This document shows positions 26,238 to 34,192 of a DNA stretch of 64,000 bases, one piece after another. Each line of letters starts with the position of its first letter. Positions within the stretch are counted from its first letter, which is position 1. Location: positions 124,001-188,000 of the forward strand of contig OY970376.1 in NCBI GenBank assembly GCA_963718755.1. Direction: 5' to 3'. Origin of the DNA: VRUE01 sp963718755 (lineage in GTDB: Bacteria; Actinomycetota; Thermoleophilia; Solirubrobacterales; 70-9). The notes under the pieces were generated by a model. That model made no database searches. It was not told the origin of the DNA and saw nothing but the letters and a program-made list of their open reading frames with translations. Both the position numbers and the translations under genes were made by a program.

Positions 26238-26388
26238 GGGGCGGGAAGGACTCGAACCTTCGACCGACGGATTATGAGTCGGGCTGGAAACCGTCTATAG
26301 AGCCGAATCTGGCCCGGTAGAGCGAACTACGTCCAAGGAGTTCGGCTGAGTTCGGTGGAGTCGGGGACCAATTTCGGGACCAAGTTCT
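26238..26388 (-). repeat. att scar 5
   Basis: The 3' tRNA segment is intact through ATTATGAGTC. The arm (GTCTATAGAGCCGAATCTGG, GAGTTCGG repeats, GGGACCAA pair, CCAAGTTC) is most similar to scar 1, while scars 4 and 6 resemble each other, so at least two arm subtypes are present. The rest of the 426-bp gap before the HNH gene has no recognisable gene. Confidence 0.87.
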
Positions 26389-26595
26389 CGGAGGTCTAAT
26401 CACGACATCCCGCGCTGTCGCTTTTCACGCGAAAGCAGTAGCTACGTCGACGAGAGCGACATTCCGATTGGGATCGCCTGCGGGATGCTGGACGGGCGAA
26501 GGCTTGGGAGGCGACATCGTCAGCCGCGGAAGCACCGCTTTGCGCGACGTATGCACTAGGCTCGATTGGGCGGCTACACGAGGAAGGGTGACTCG

Positions 26596-27039
26596 ATGGC
26601 GACGACAGCACCTGGCGGCGGCGCGGATAGGTCGGTCGCGGACGAGCTCCGCAGGCTCGGTGTGAAAGGTGTCCTCGTGCAGATGGCCGAGCGCGGCCAG
26701 CTCCTCGCCGTGAAGTGCGAGATGCCGCAGTGCTACCACCACAAGGGGCGCGGCGAGTTCGATCAGGTCACGACGCCACGCACCAAGTGGGCCCCCTCGC
26801 CCGACCACTACCCGATCCTCAAGTCGGCCGGCGGGCACCTCCGCCCCGAGAACGTTCGACTTGCCCACATCTATTGCAACAAGCGGGACTATGGATGGCG
26901 GAAGCAGATCGGAACGCTGCTCGCGAAAGGCAAGTCCCTCGCCGAGATCGCCGAGGTCCTGAACACGAAGGGTGTCCTCCCGGCCCACGGTACGAACCGA
27001 TGGACGGCCGCGATGGTGCGCAAGGCCTACGTGTCCTAG
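26596..27039 (+). CDS. HNH-like protein with recombinase-type tail
   Basis: A 147-residue protein with ATG 26596 preceded by GGAAGGG. A Cys/His pattern spans about residues 42-100: CEMPQCYHH, then SPDHYPI, then HLRPENVRLAHIYCNKRDYG, which looks like a zinc-stabilised HNH nuclease core (D-H, N and H in order). The C-terminus (SLAEIAEVLNTKGVLPAHG, then RWTAAMVRKAYVS) matches the short helical Recombinase module of large serine recombinases. The combination is unusual, and no resolvase catalytic domain is present. It lies between scars 5 and 6. Confidence 0.65.
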   Translation: MATTAPGGGADRSVADELRRLGVKGVLVQMAERGQLLAVKCEMPQCYHHKGRGEFDQVTTPRTKWAPSPDHYPILKSAGGHLRPENVRLAHIYCNKRDYGWRKQIGTLLAKGKSLAEIAEVLNTKGVLPAHGTNRWTAAMVRKAYVS

Positions 27040-27372
27040 GCCGGCCGTAGAAAACACTGCTGTTTCGCGCGAGGAACAGCTCAGGCCCCGTGGAGCGCCC
27101 TCGCCTGCCGTGGCGCCTTGCGAAGGCGCAAGCCCGTTGTGGGCCTCGAATTCCTCGCCGACGGACGTGACGAGTCGACGGTTCGCCGAGCATGGTCATC
27201 GAGTTCTGCGAGTGCGACGAAGTGGGGCGCCTCGTCGGTAGCGGCCTCTAGGCCGGCGAGGAGTCGCTTCCGTCGATCCGATGCAATGGTCACATGTCGA
27301 CGGTCACGGTCGCTTCAGGGTCGTCCACCGATTCCCGAATCGTCCCCGGCCAACGGAACCGCGATCACGCCG
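27040..27372. other. 333-bp gap with doubtful small ORF
   Basis: A hairpin with arms GCTGTT and AACAGC (27059-27080) follows the HNH gene and may terminate it. A 70-codon frame on the minus strand (27081-27293, GTG start, SDRRKRLLAGLEAATDEA) has plausible composition but no recognisable family. It is listed here rather than as a gene. Confidence 0.35.
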
Positions 27373-28365
27373 TCAGGTCGCTCTCTCGCTCGATGACCAC
27401 TCCCCGCGGGGCAATTCGTCAACAAACCACTGCCGGCACGTCTCCCGGAACACTCGGTGTGCGTTATGTCGGAATTTGTTCTGCTCGCTGTCTTCTGCCT
27501 GTACTTCCGGGGCGCGATTGTCGTTTACCCCTTTCAGGAGGGCGTTATAGAACTCGAAATTCAGGCGTCTGCACTCTTCGAACTGCTCATATATCGGATG
27601 ACCCGCACCGAATCGGACATAGAGGTAAATACCCTCGACGGCGAGGTTCTGCACGATTGGCGTCGTCGCGTCACGCTGTGAACCTAGATGCGCGGTGATT
27701 TCCTTTTCGAGTTTCGCGAGCTGGTCTTTGTTGCTTGGAGTGGGAGTGGCTGCAGCGACCTTCCGCTGTTCGGTGCGGAAATCTTCGAAGGGAGTCAGAT
27801 GGCTGAGGAAATCGCCAACTGCCTCTTGACCGCTCGTCGCCGCCGCCAACGCGCTGTCGATCCGATCGCGGACGTGTTCCAGACGCTTTATGTAGCGGTC
27901 GTTGGCGAGGGCGCGCCTTCTGTCGAAAATCGTGACCGCCGCAGCGACAAGAGCAGCGACGGCCAGCACAAGCGACCCCTGATATTCGGAGATCCAGCTC
28001 CTGCCAGAAACGAGTTCGACCTGCTGTACAGCGAGTTGTAACAGGGGGATAGAAATATTCGAGAGTCCCAAAAGCTGTGCGGGCAGCCTACCTGCGCTAT
28101 CAACGCTGTCAAGGTCGTGGTTGCCTGTCGCCACGAGAGTAATGCTGATTTGCCAGCTCGAAACAGTTCGGGCGTTTCGAGGCCGGTGTGACCGGGTCCG
28201 AAACACATGCGCTCGGCCCCCCGCGCCCCGATGTGCTCTCCACTGGCCTTGACGGGCGTCCAGCTTCTTGAGGATTGGGCGCGTCACCAGGTGACGCCCA
28301 GGCCCCGCCATGCGTCGATGATTGAAGTCACTTCCCTTCGACCGAAGCGGGGTGTGTGAGGCCAA
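27373..28365 (-). CDS. Hypothetical protein with one membrane helix
   Basis: An open frame of 330 codons; the first 77 codons look non-coding, and GTG 28134 is a plausible start. One membrane helix is visible (SLVLAVAALVAAAVTIF), followed by a helical coiled region (YIKRLEHVRDRIDSALAA, QLAKLEKEITAHLG) and a C-terminal part with HPIYEQFEECRRLNFEFYN and HRVFRETCRQWFVDEL. No family was recognised. Local GC is lower than in the chromosome. It is in the cassette between scars 5 and 6, on the strand opposite to the HNH gene. Confidence 0.5.
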   Translation of the reverse strand: MASHTPLRSKGSDFNHRRMAGPGRHLVTRPILKKLDARQGQWRAHRGAGGRAHVFRTRSHRPRNARTVSSWQISITLVATGNHDLDSVDSAGRLPAQLLGLSNISIPLLQLAVQQVELVSGRSWISEYQGSLVLAVAALVAAAVTIFDRRRALANDRYIKRLEHVRDRIDSALAAATSGQEAVGDFLSHLTPFEDFRTEQRKVAAATPTPSNKDQLAKLEKEITAHLGSQRDATTPIVQNLAVEGIYLYVRFGAGHPIYEQFEECRRLNFEFYNALLKGVNDNRAPEVQAEDSEQNKFRHNAHRVFRETCRQWFVDELPRGEWSSSERAT

Positions 28366-28413
28366 ACACGTTCGCTGCTGCCTTGCGCGAAAGGTGACAT
28401 CGGTTCGTCCTAT

Positions 28414-28554
28414 CGGGCGGGCAGGACTCGAACCTGCGCTCCACGAATTATGAGTCGCGCCGGAATCTGTCTATAGAGTCGGATCTGGCCCGATAGAGCG
28501 AATCACGTTCGGCTGAGTTCGGTGGAGTTGGGGACCAATTTCGGGACCAAGTTT
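28414..28554 (-). repeat. att scar 6 (distal end of element A)
   Basis: It begins CGGGCGGGCAGGACTCGAAC, with a few changes from the tRNA 3' end, and contains ATTATGAGTC. The arm is like scar 4 but lacks the CGTCCAAGGA piece, so it is about 10 bp shorter. As the copy nearest to the intact tRNA, it is the natural partner of the integrase-proximal end and is taken as the distal end of element A. Confidence 0.85.
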
Positions 28555-28598
28555 CAGGCCCAGCAAAATACAGAGCCAAAGTCACGAGGGCGAAGCGC

Positions 28599-29882
28599 CT
28601 AAGACTCCGCCGAATCGTCGTCTGGGGGCGGCGTTACCTCCACAACCAATGGTTTTGGGGGCTCGAAATCACCGACGGGAATACCGCCTTCCTGGAGCCG
28701 CACAAGCATCCGACGCATCCATTCAGCATTGTTGGGATCTGCTTGCACCCATGGCAGACTGAGTACGAAGCGGTCTCCGAGCGCAGCAAGAAGGACGTCC
28801 ATGAAGCGATTCACTTGCCCCTGACGCTTTTTCCAAAGAATTCGGCTGAGCTGATCGTCGTCGTAAGGTGCCACCGTTTGGTCGACATTGCCAAGAACCC
28901 GGAATTCGAGTCTTTTAAGAATCCGGGCAGCCCATTCATAACTTGCTTCGGACACCCTCCCGTCGGGGCCGTATTTCTCATCTAAGTAGGCCTTGAGGGC
29001 GTCCGACGTAATCTCAACGTCGTCCAAAACGCCTTCTTTAATCAGGTTACGGGCGTTGAACCGCCGCTCTCGGTCCTCGGTCGAAATTGCTTGGAACTCG
29101 CGGTCCGCAATCTCAACGACCCCAGCTAGGGAGGCAAAGCGCCTCTTGATCGAAATAGTCGTCTCGCGGGACTTGTATTGAATGTCGTGCTCGATCTCGG
29201 CCCAAGCGTGCTGGAGGATGGTCCGGACCTGAATCTCAACCACTAGATCCTTGAAGCGCGCGTACTCGACGAGATCACACCTCGGACTCGCGAAGCGCAC
29301 TAGATAGTGAATGCTCTGGTAGCCGAGGCGTTCCCCCTCGTCTAGCAAACCCGATCGCGTCGACTTCTCCACAATCTCGAACTCGCGCTCAACGATCTCA
29401 TTAACCCGCTCTACGTCATCGAGCAGGTAGGTGATCACTCTCACGGCAGCTAGATCGGTGATTTCGGCCATTGGGTCCGGATATTTTGGTTTTTCCGGAT
29501 TGTCTTCCGACGGAAAGGCAGCCTTCCGACCAAAGCTCTCGGCCGTCTTCGCACGAGCTTCCAGAGACTGGTGGAGAACGCGCTCGTCCCTCAAAAGAGA
29601 GGCGATCACCGAACGAACCGCCTGGGCGCATTCCGCGAACTCCTGCCGGCAGGGCTCATATGCATCAAGCGCCTTCTGGCGGTGGGCGTCGAAGTCGAAG
29701 GGCTCATCAGACTCAGGCTCGCCCTCTAGCGGCGGGACGGCCACACTCTCCTGCCGGGGCTCATCACCGGCCGTCGCAACGGTGTCTGATTGATCTACCT
29801 CACTCACCCGGTAAAGGCTAACGGCAGTCAGGATTCTCGTGTCCAGACCAGGGCAGACCCACTCAAACTGGACGCCCCACAC
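28599..29882 (-). CDS. RelA/SpoT-domain protein, toxSAS/CapRel-like
   Basis: A 427-residue protein with a (p)ppGpp-synthetase-type nucleotidyltransferase domain at about residues 75-265. Visible motifs are DLAAVRVITYLLDDVERV, GYQSIHYLVRF and EIQVRTILQHAWAEIEHD followed by YKS. There is no HD hydrolase domain and no TGS/ACT region, so it is a small-synthetase type. A C-terminal extension of about 150 residues is not RelA-like. Stand-alone synthetases with such extensions in mobile elements are often phage-defence toxins. It starts 27 bp after a HEPN gene. A GTG at 29807 is an alternative start. Confidence 0.85.
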   Translation of the reverse strand: MWGVQFEWVCPGLDTRILTAVSLYRVSEVDQSDTVATAGDEPRQESVAVPPLEGEPESDEPFDFDAHRQKALDAYEPCRQEFAECAQAVRSVIASLLRDERVLHQSLEARAKTAESFGRKAAFPSEDNPEKPKYPDPMAEITDLAAVRVITYLLDDVERVNEIVEREFEIVEKSTRSGLLDEGERLGYQSIHYLVRFASPRCDLVEYARFKDLVVEIQVRTILQHAWAEIEHDIQYKSRETTISIKRRFASLAGVVEIADREFQAISTEDRERRFNARNLIKEGVLDDVEITSDALKAYLDEKYGPDGRVSEASYEWAARILKRLEFRVLGNVDQTVAPYDDDQLSRILWKKRQGQVNRFMDVLLAALGDRFVLSLPWVQADPNNAEWMRRMLVRLQEGGIPVGDFEPPKPLVVEVTPPPDDDSAES

Positions 29883-29909
29883 GAACGACTTTAGGCGGCT
29901 AATGCCTGC

Positions 29910-30980
29910 CTACGCGAGGTCATCGTTGAGATCGAAGGCTTCGGCCATCACGGCAACGAGCAGGATGATCCTAAGCGCATTTTGCTCACTGCCATAGCGC
30001 CTCGCTGCCCCATGCAGAATCGCGTGTCGATTAAGGGATCTCGGCTCCCCCGGGCCTCCATAGTCTGCTTGATCGAACCCATCGAAGAGGGCAATGTTGG
30101 CCCCTGCGGAATGCAACATGGTCTCCAGCGTGTCAACTGCAACTCCAAGGCTCGCGTTTTCCCGTTCTCGTAGCGCTTTGAGGGCCTTCTCAGTTCGTCG
30201 CCACTGAGGAGCGGGAGCAGCTTGGTACGCGTAATCGATGAGTACTCCCTCGACCAGCGGGAGCAAACCGTTGACAACCAAGTACCAATCTCGCCGTTTG
30301 TAGGCGGATAGCGACTGCTTGATCAAAGGGCGACGAGATTCGAGCTGGGGACTGCGCAGAAGCACGTCCCTCGTCGACCTAAAGACACGAGTTCCAGGGC
30401 GAAAGCTTCGCGTCATTAGTCGATTCACCTCTCTTTTTCCCGCGTCCGCCATTCCAACAAGCCGGCGGTACGCCCTAATTGGCAAGCTGAGTGGAACAGG
30501 CCATCCATGCGTCTGAACGAAATCGTTGGTTCTCTCGTCAAGTCTTTGCTGCTCCTCAACGAAGCGATCGAGGCCCAACCCAAACCCTTGCAGGGGGCTT
30601 TTCCAACGATTGAACAGTTTCCCAATTCCGCTCTGCGCTCCATATAGCTCGGCGATTCGGAGACTCCCGAACTGCAGGCCATAGCCTGCGATATTCAGGC
30701 GACCCGCAGAAAGGGCGGCCGACGAGCCAATGCCACGGCCGAGCATGACCGCGTTGGTCCTCTCGAGGGTGTCGCGGAGCTGAGAGCCAATGAAGTTCGC
30801 GCCTACAGACCGCCGGAGTACCTCGTCGTCGAGGGGGGACACGACACTGCGCAGGGCGGTGACTTGCGGATACATGTTGCCCTGTAGATCACTAAACGCT
30901 TTGAGCGTCTTGGAGAGACCGTTCAGAGTGCCAACACTGACGAGCTGCCGGAGCGGATCGGTCTGAGGGAGTTTGGCCAT
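29910..30980 (-). CDS. HEPN-motif protein paired with RelA/SpoT gene
   Basis: A 356-residue protein, largely helical. Near the C-terminus it carries LNRHAILHGAARRYGSEQNA; the R-x4-H in RHAILH (about residues 318-323) is a classic HEPN RNase signature, followed by a helix (LRIILLVAVMAEAFDL). The preceding SAYKRRDWYLVVNGLLPLVEGVL helix fits the first HEPN helix. It is transcribed first, directly upstream of the RelA/SpoT gene, which suggests a two-gene operon with a nucleotide-signal enzyme and an RNase-like partner. No assigned family name can be given with certainty. Confidence 0.7.
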   Translation of the reverse strand: MAKLPQTDPLRQLVSVGTLNGLSKTLKAFSDLQGNMYPQVTALRSVVSPLDDEVLRRSVGANFIGSQLRDTLERTNAVMLGRGIGSSAALSAGRLNIAGYGLQFGSLRIAELYGAQSGIGKLFNRWKSPLQGFGLGLDRFVEEQQRLDERTNDFVQTHGWPVPLSLPIRAYRRLVGMADAGKREVNRLMTRSFRPGTRVFRSTRDVLLRSPQLESRRPLIKQSLSAYKRRDWYLVVNGLLPLVEGVLIDYAYQAAPAPQWRRTEKALKALRERENASLGVAVDTLETMLHSAGANIALFDGFDQADYGGPGEPRSLNRHAILHGAARRYGSEQNALRIILLVAVMAEAFDLNDDLA

Positions 30981-31052
30981 GAACCCAAAGTAGACGAGCC
31001 ACCAGATGCCCGTCGATACGTAGAGGACCGATTAGCTCGCGTAGTTACGGCC

Positions 31053-31529
31053 CTATAGAGTGGCTTCCTCCACCAGCGAGCGAGCCAGTATCCTCTTCGA
31101 TTTGAACAATTTGCCGTCTGAGGTCGCGATCTGAGCGCGGACCTTCCTATCCAGTTCCAAGCCGAGGAGGTCGGGCTTCGTCCAGACGTCCTGAGAGTCT
31201 CTTGGGGCGATCACGAATCGGAAGCCTTAGCTCCAGTGGCCACGGACGTACGATCACAGATGCTGGGCCCTTCCGCTTCTGCGGGCCCCAACCTACCGAG
31301 GTGACCTTCACCGCATGCCCGCTGTGATTAATCATGCGAATGAGGACGACGGGCTCCGGCTCCGCACCGGCACTCATGAGGTTGTAGTGCCCGCACCTGA
31401 CCTCGACTCGCGTACTCCATGATCGCAGCCAGGCGAGCACTTGAAGCCAAAGGCAACGGTGCCGACCAAGGCGGCATACCCGGCTACGACGACGGCGACA
31501 ATTTCAAGTGCGGTGGTTTCGTTACCCAT
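31053..31529 (-). pseudogene. Frameshifted small membrane protein gene
   Basis: Reading from ATG 31529 gives MGNETTALEIVAVVVAGYAA and a membrane helix, ending near GFK. The sense then continues in a different frame from 31440 (LAWLRSWSTRVEVRCGHYN to RMINHSGHAVKVTSVGWGP). It returns to the first frame near 31220 as APRDSQDVWTKPDLL and IATSDGKLFKSKRILARSL, stopping at 31053. Two compensating shifts thus interrupt what looks like one gene: a helix anchor plus a small beta domain of a kind common in actinobacterial mobile DNA. It may be decayed, or the shifts may be sequencing errors. Confidence 0.65.
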
Positions 31530-32006
31530 CCGCTTTAAGCTTCGCCATCAAACCGGCGGAACGACGATGGCAACAGGATGGCATTCGAGCCATTCCGCCC
31601 CCTTTACCTGGCATACCCCTCTCGGGACCAGGACATGTGACGCGAGAAATCTAGGTTCCTGAGGGAAGAGCGACAGATCGACGTCGTTGCGCGCCGATTT
31701 CGCCTCGCTGATCGACAGTGGACTCCTGGCAACCTTCTCGCGACCTCAGTTTGCCGGGTATCGCGCCTTCGCCCCCTGTCGCGACAAAATTTGCCGCCGG
31801 TCCGCCGGCCGTCCGAATCCGATCCAAGGCCCCGATATGCCGTATAGGCCGGGGTTAGCCCCTGTCGCCCCTCGCGGGCCATTTTGCAGCCAGGGCTACT
31901 CCAACAGCCAGCCCCCGTCCACGTCCTTAGCCCGAAGTTGAAGTCGCATCCGCGCCAGGTTCCCAACCGCGCCAGATGCCAAAGCTCGGTACCCCGAAAC
32001 GCTCGC
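31530..32006. other. 477-bp stretch without a recognised gene
   Basis: Open frames on both strands here (for example 31687-31941 plus and 31604-32026 minus) have Arg/Ser/Cys-rich translations without protein character. I see no repeat, RNA gene or clear promoter. It separates the decayed small membrane gene from the XRE regulator. Confidence 0.4.
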
Positions 32007-32357
32007 CTACCCGTCCCCGCCCTCATCCTTCTTCCATCGCTCCGTGCGCTCGTCTAGCTCTTCACGGCTTTCGCGGATCAACCTGACGGCTTCGCTCTTC
32101 TCTTCGATCTTGAACCCTCCCGCTTGAGTCGTGCCGGGGGTCCAAGTGATGCCATCGAGGAGGGCGCAGTCGATCCGCACGCCGAGTCCGGTCGCGATCT
32201 TGATCAGCGTGTCGATGCGAGGGACCCGCGCCCCTCGCTCCAGCAGACCGATCTCAGTCCGATGAAGCGAGGAGCGCAAGCCCAGCTCTTCCTGCGATAT
32301 GTCGGCCCTTCTGCGGAGGCGGCGTAGGTTCTCGCCGAACCGCTTCGCGACATCCAC
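32007..32357 (-). CDS. XRE-family regulator
   Basis: A 116-residue protein with a GTG start. The first 65 residues form a helix-turn-helix of the Cro/C1 type (FGENLRRLRRRADISQEELG, then HRTEIGLLERGARVPRIDTL). The C-terminal half is a charged helix (SEAVRLIRESREELDERTER), perhaps for dimerisation. It overlaps the winged-helix gene upstream by one base (TAGTG), so the two are translationally coupled. It is a candidate controller of element A transfer or excision. Confidence 0.88.
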   Translation of the reverse strand: MDVAKRFGENLRRLRRRADISQEELGLRSSLHRTEIGLLERGARVPRIDTLIKIATGLGVRIDCALLDGITWTPGTTQAGGFKIEEKSEAVRLIRESREELDERTERWKKDEGGDG

Positions 32358-32650
32358 TACTCCATCTCCAGCCGAGAGAAGCAGAGCGCGGCGCGGGACG
32401 GGACGGCGTAGCCGCCATCGCAGTGAACAAGGCCCGCGCTGTCCAACTCACGCAGCGCTCGCTCTACCGCGTCCTTGCTCTCGAAGTCGCCGGGATGGGC
32501 GTAGAGCGCTCGGCATACCTCAAAGACTTTGAGCCGAGCTGGATGCACTTCGAGCAGAAAACCCAAAACGACGCGTTGGGCCTCTGCCTCTTCGGCAGCG
32601 TAGGCATTGAGACAACTAACAGCAGAATCCGTAGGGTTCTCGCCAGCCAT
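32357..32650 (-). CDS. Small winged-helix-like protein
   Basis: A 97-residue protein with an N-terminal helix rich in Ala/Glu and then a pattern typical of winged helices: VFEVCRALYAHPGDF, SKDAVERALRELDSAGLVHC, DGGYAVPS as the wing. It is probably a DNA-binding regulator acting with the XRE protein encoded immediately downstream. No specific family was recognised. Confidence 0.6.
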   Translation of the reverse strand: MAGENPTDSAVSCLNAYAAEEAEAQRVVLGFLLEVHPARLKVFEVCRALYAHPGDFESKDAVERALRELDSAGLVHCDGGYAVPSRAALCFSRLEME

Positions 32651-32768
32651 GAGGGAGGTGCGCCTCCTTTGTGGTCAGGCGGCCCGTCGTGTTCGCTCAC
32701 GGCGGGTCGCCGCATCGTTATGTGTTCGGCGAGATTAGCAGAGTCGAAGGGGAAACCCCAACAGCAGC

Positions 32769-32969
32769 TTATTCTCCTCGGAGGATTTCCCTGACCCGAG
32801 TTGGGTGCAGGCCAACCGCCTTGCCGATATCACGCAGCGACGATCCGGCCTTCTGCGCCCGCTCGAAGCTCTCGCGTCGGGCTTTGCGAGCCGCGGCAAC
32901 ATTGCGCTTGTAGTCGAGCTGTACGCGCTTCGCCTCGGCAAGGGCCTTCTCCTTCGGAGTATCCGCCAT
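32769..32969 (-). CDS. Small HTH protein
   Basis: A 66-residue protein with a basic helical N-terminus (KALAEAKRVQLDYKRNVAAA) and a C-terminal helix-turn-helix (GSSLRDIGKAVGLHPTRVRE). It resembles small mobile-element regulators that bind DNA as dimers. It is divergent from the plus-strand three-gene cluster that begins about 40 bp away and could control it. Confidence 0.7.
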   Translation of the reverse strand: MADTPKEKALAEAKRVQLDYKRNVAAARKARRESFERAQKAGSSLRDIGKAVGLHPTRVREILRGE

Positions 32970-33006
32970 TGGTGGAGCCTATTTGTCCCCGCTGTCCGCC
33001 TCACGT

Positions 33007-33324
33007 GTGAGCCTGTCCGCCGTGCCCTACGAGCGGACAATAGATATCGAGATTGCCGAGGGGGTTCTCATCCGATTCAGTCAGTCCGGAAGGCCAATCG
33101 AGCGCTACTCGGTCCTCCTGCTCCTCTTCGAGGACGGCGACTGGCAGACCGTCCGCATCTACGACAACCATCTGGGCACCCACCACATGCACCGCTACAC
33201 TCGAAAGGGCGGCAAGCAACCCGAATCCGCGTTTCACGAGGGTTCGACCAATGAGGCCATCCCGACAGCAATCGACCACCTGAAAGCGCACTGGGAAGCG
33301 ATAATCGAATCATGGAGAAGCTAG
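33007..33324 (+). CDS. DUF7718-like small protein
   Basis: A 105-residue protein from GTG 33007 (GTG 33022 is an alternative). It has a beta-rich core (ERYSVLLLLFEDGDWQTVRI), the sequence YDNHLGTHHMHRYTRKG and a C-terminal helix (AIPTAIDHLKAHWEAIIESW). The HHMHRY and following pattern resemble a small domain of unknown function that I associate with DUF7718; this family name is from memory. The gene overlaps the next start by 13 bp, suggesting coupling. Confidence 0.6.
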   Translation: MSLSAVPYERTIDIEIAEGVLIRFSQSGRPIERYSVLLLLFEDGDWQTVRIYDNHLGTHHMHRYTRKGGKQPESAFHEGSTNEAIPTAIDHLKAHWEAIIESWRS

Positions 33325-33695
33325 CTCGCAGCAAGAACACCCCTGGCACCGATGCCGCCTTCGACCTCCTGAGCGAAATCGCTGTCGATCCCACCAGCGA
33401 CGAGCGCTATCCGGATGGGACCGTGCTGATCCCTGCCGACTCGCCCGACGCTTCGGTGTCGATGTCTCGGGCCATCGAGAAGCGGAGGCCGATTGCCATC
33501 GTCTTCCCGGACGGCTCGGATGTCGTCGCTCGACCCCCTACTGCGTCTGGGCCGGTCCTTGCGGTCGTTGTCGGCCTCCTGTGGCTCGCCGAGCACATCC
33601 GGCGCAAGCAAGACCGCCCGACTTTCGTCCCGCGCGAGTGGGTGACTGAGTTCCATGCAGCAGGCACGGCGAGCGGCCACAAGCTCGCTGCGTAG
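33312..33695 (+). CDS. Tandem paralogue 1, unknown function
   Basis: A 127-residue protein beginning MEKLARSKNTPG. It contains ERYPDGTVLIPADSPDASVS and EKRRPIAIVFPDGSDVVARP, followed by a hydrophobic stretch (PVLAVVVGLLWLAEHI) that could be membrane-associated. The same framework (MEKL.RSK.T, RYP.GT..I.AD, RP.AIV..DG) recurs in the next gene, so the two are duplicates that have diverged in their C-terminal halves. No known family was recognised. Confidence 0.65.
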   Translation: MEKLARSKNTPGTDAAFDLLSEIAVDPTSDERYPDGTVLIPADSPDASVSMSRAIEKRRPIAIVFPDGSDVVARPPTASGPVLAVVVGLLWLAEHIRRKQDRPTFVPREWVTEFHAAGTASGHKLAA

Positions 33696-33698
33696 ATC

Positions 33699-34049
33699 GT
33701 GGAGAAGCTAGAGCGCAGCAAATTCACCCGAGCCGGTGAAATCGCCAACGAGCGATTGGTCGAGGCTGTGCTCGACCCAGATCGCTACCCGGAGGGAACC
33801 ACCTTCATCGCTGCCGATCAGGAGAGCTTCGGCGCGATACTCGCCGAGGCTGTGGCAGAGCATCGGCCGGTCGCAATCGTCTACGCCGATGGCCGCGAGA
33901 TCGTCGCCGCCCCCCGAGGCGGCGCACTCGCTTTCTTCGAGCATCTGCTGAGCCGCCGATGCGAGCCCAGACACGGCGCTCCGGCTGTACCGCTTCCCGC
34001 CGACTATCAAGTCGAGATCAGGGACCCCGAGGCGCTCGCCGCCGCCTGA
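33699..34049 (+). CDS. Tandem paralogue 2, unknown function
   Basis: A 116-residue protein with a GTG start 3 bp after the stop of its paralogue. It opens MEKLERSKFTRAGEIANERL and contains DRYPEGTTFIAADQESFGAI and EHRPVAIVYADGREIVAAP. The hydrophobic segment of paralogue 1 is replaced by ALAFFEHLLSRR. The RP-x-AIV-x-x-DG core suggests a small alpha/beta ligand-binding fold. Conserved tandem duplication implies a selected role, perhaps a heterodimer. Confidence 0.65.
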   Translation: MEKLERSKFTRAGEIANERLVEAVLDPDRYPEGTTFIAADQESFGAILAEAVAEHRPVAIVYADGREIVAAPRGGALAFFEHLLSRRCEPRHGAPAVPLPADYQVEIRDPEALAAA

Positions 34050-34192
34050 TTGCTGCGCTTCAGCGCCACCCCGACCTACCCGCAGAACCAGCGCCGGGAG
34101 GGCGAATGCCAAGGGCGCGGAACGCCCGACCCCCGCAGGGGGTTGACCTTCGCCCGAGCGGTGCTTCAATCGCCGGTGGGTCGGGGGTGGGG

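Noticed and set aside
23476..28554. The tRNA-like segments at 23476, 24048, 24919, 26238 and 28414 as real tRNA genes
   Set aside because: Each stops at the anticodon region and lacks the 5' half, so no cloverleaf can form; they are att fragments.
19468..28554. CRISPR array, because of regularly recurring repeats
   Set aside because: The repeats are about 110-150 bp, few, unevenly spaced by kilobases and carry genes between them; no cas genes are present.
31604..32026. Minus-strand open frame of 140 codons before the XRE gene
   Set aside because: Composition is Arg/Trp/Ser-rich with no recognisable fold and no clear ribosome site.
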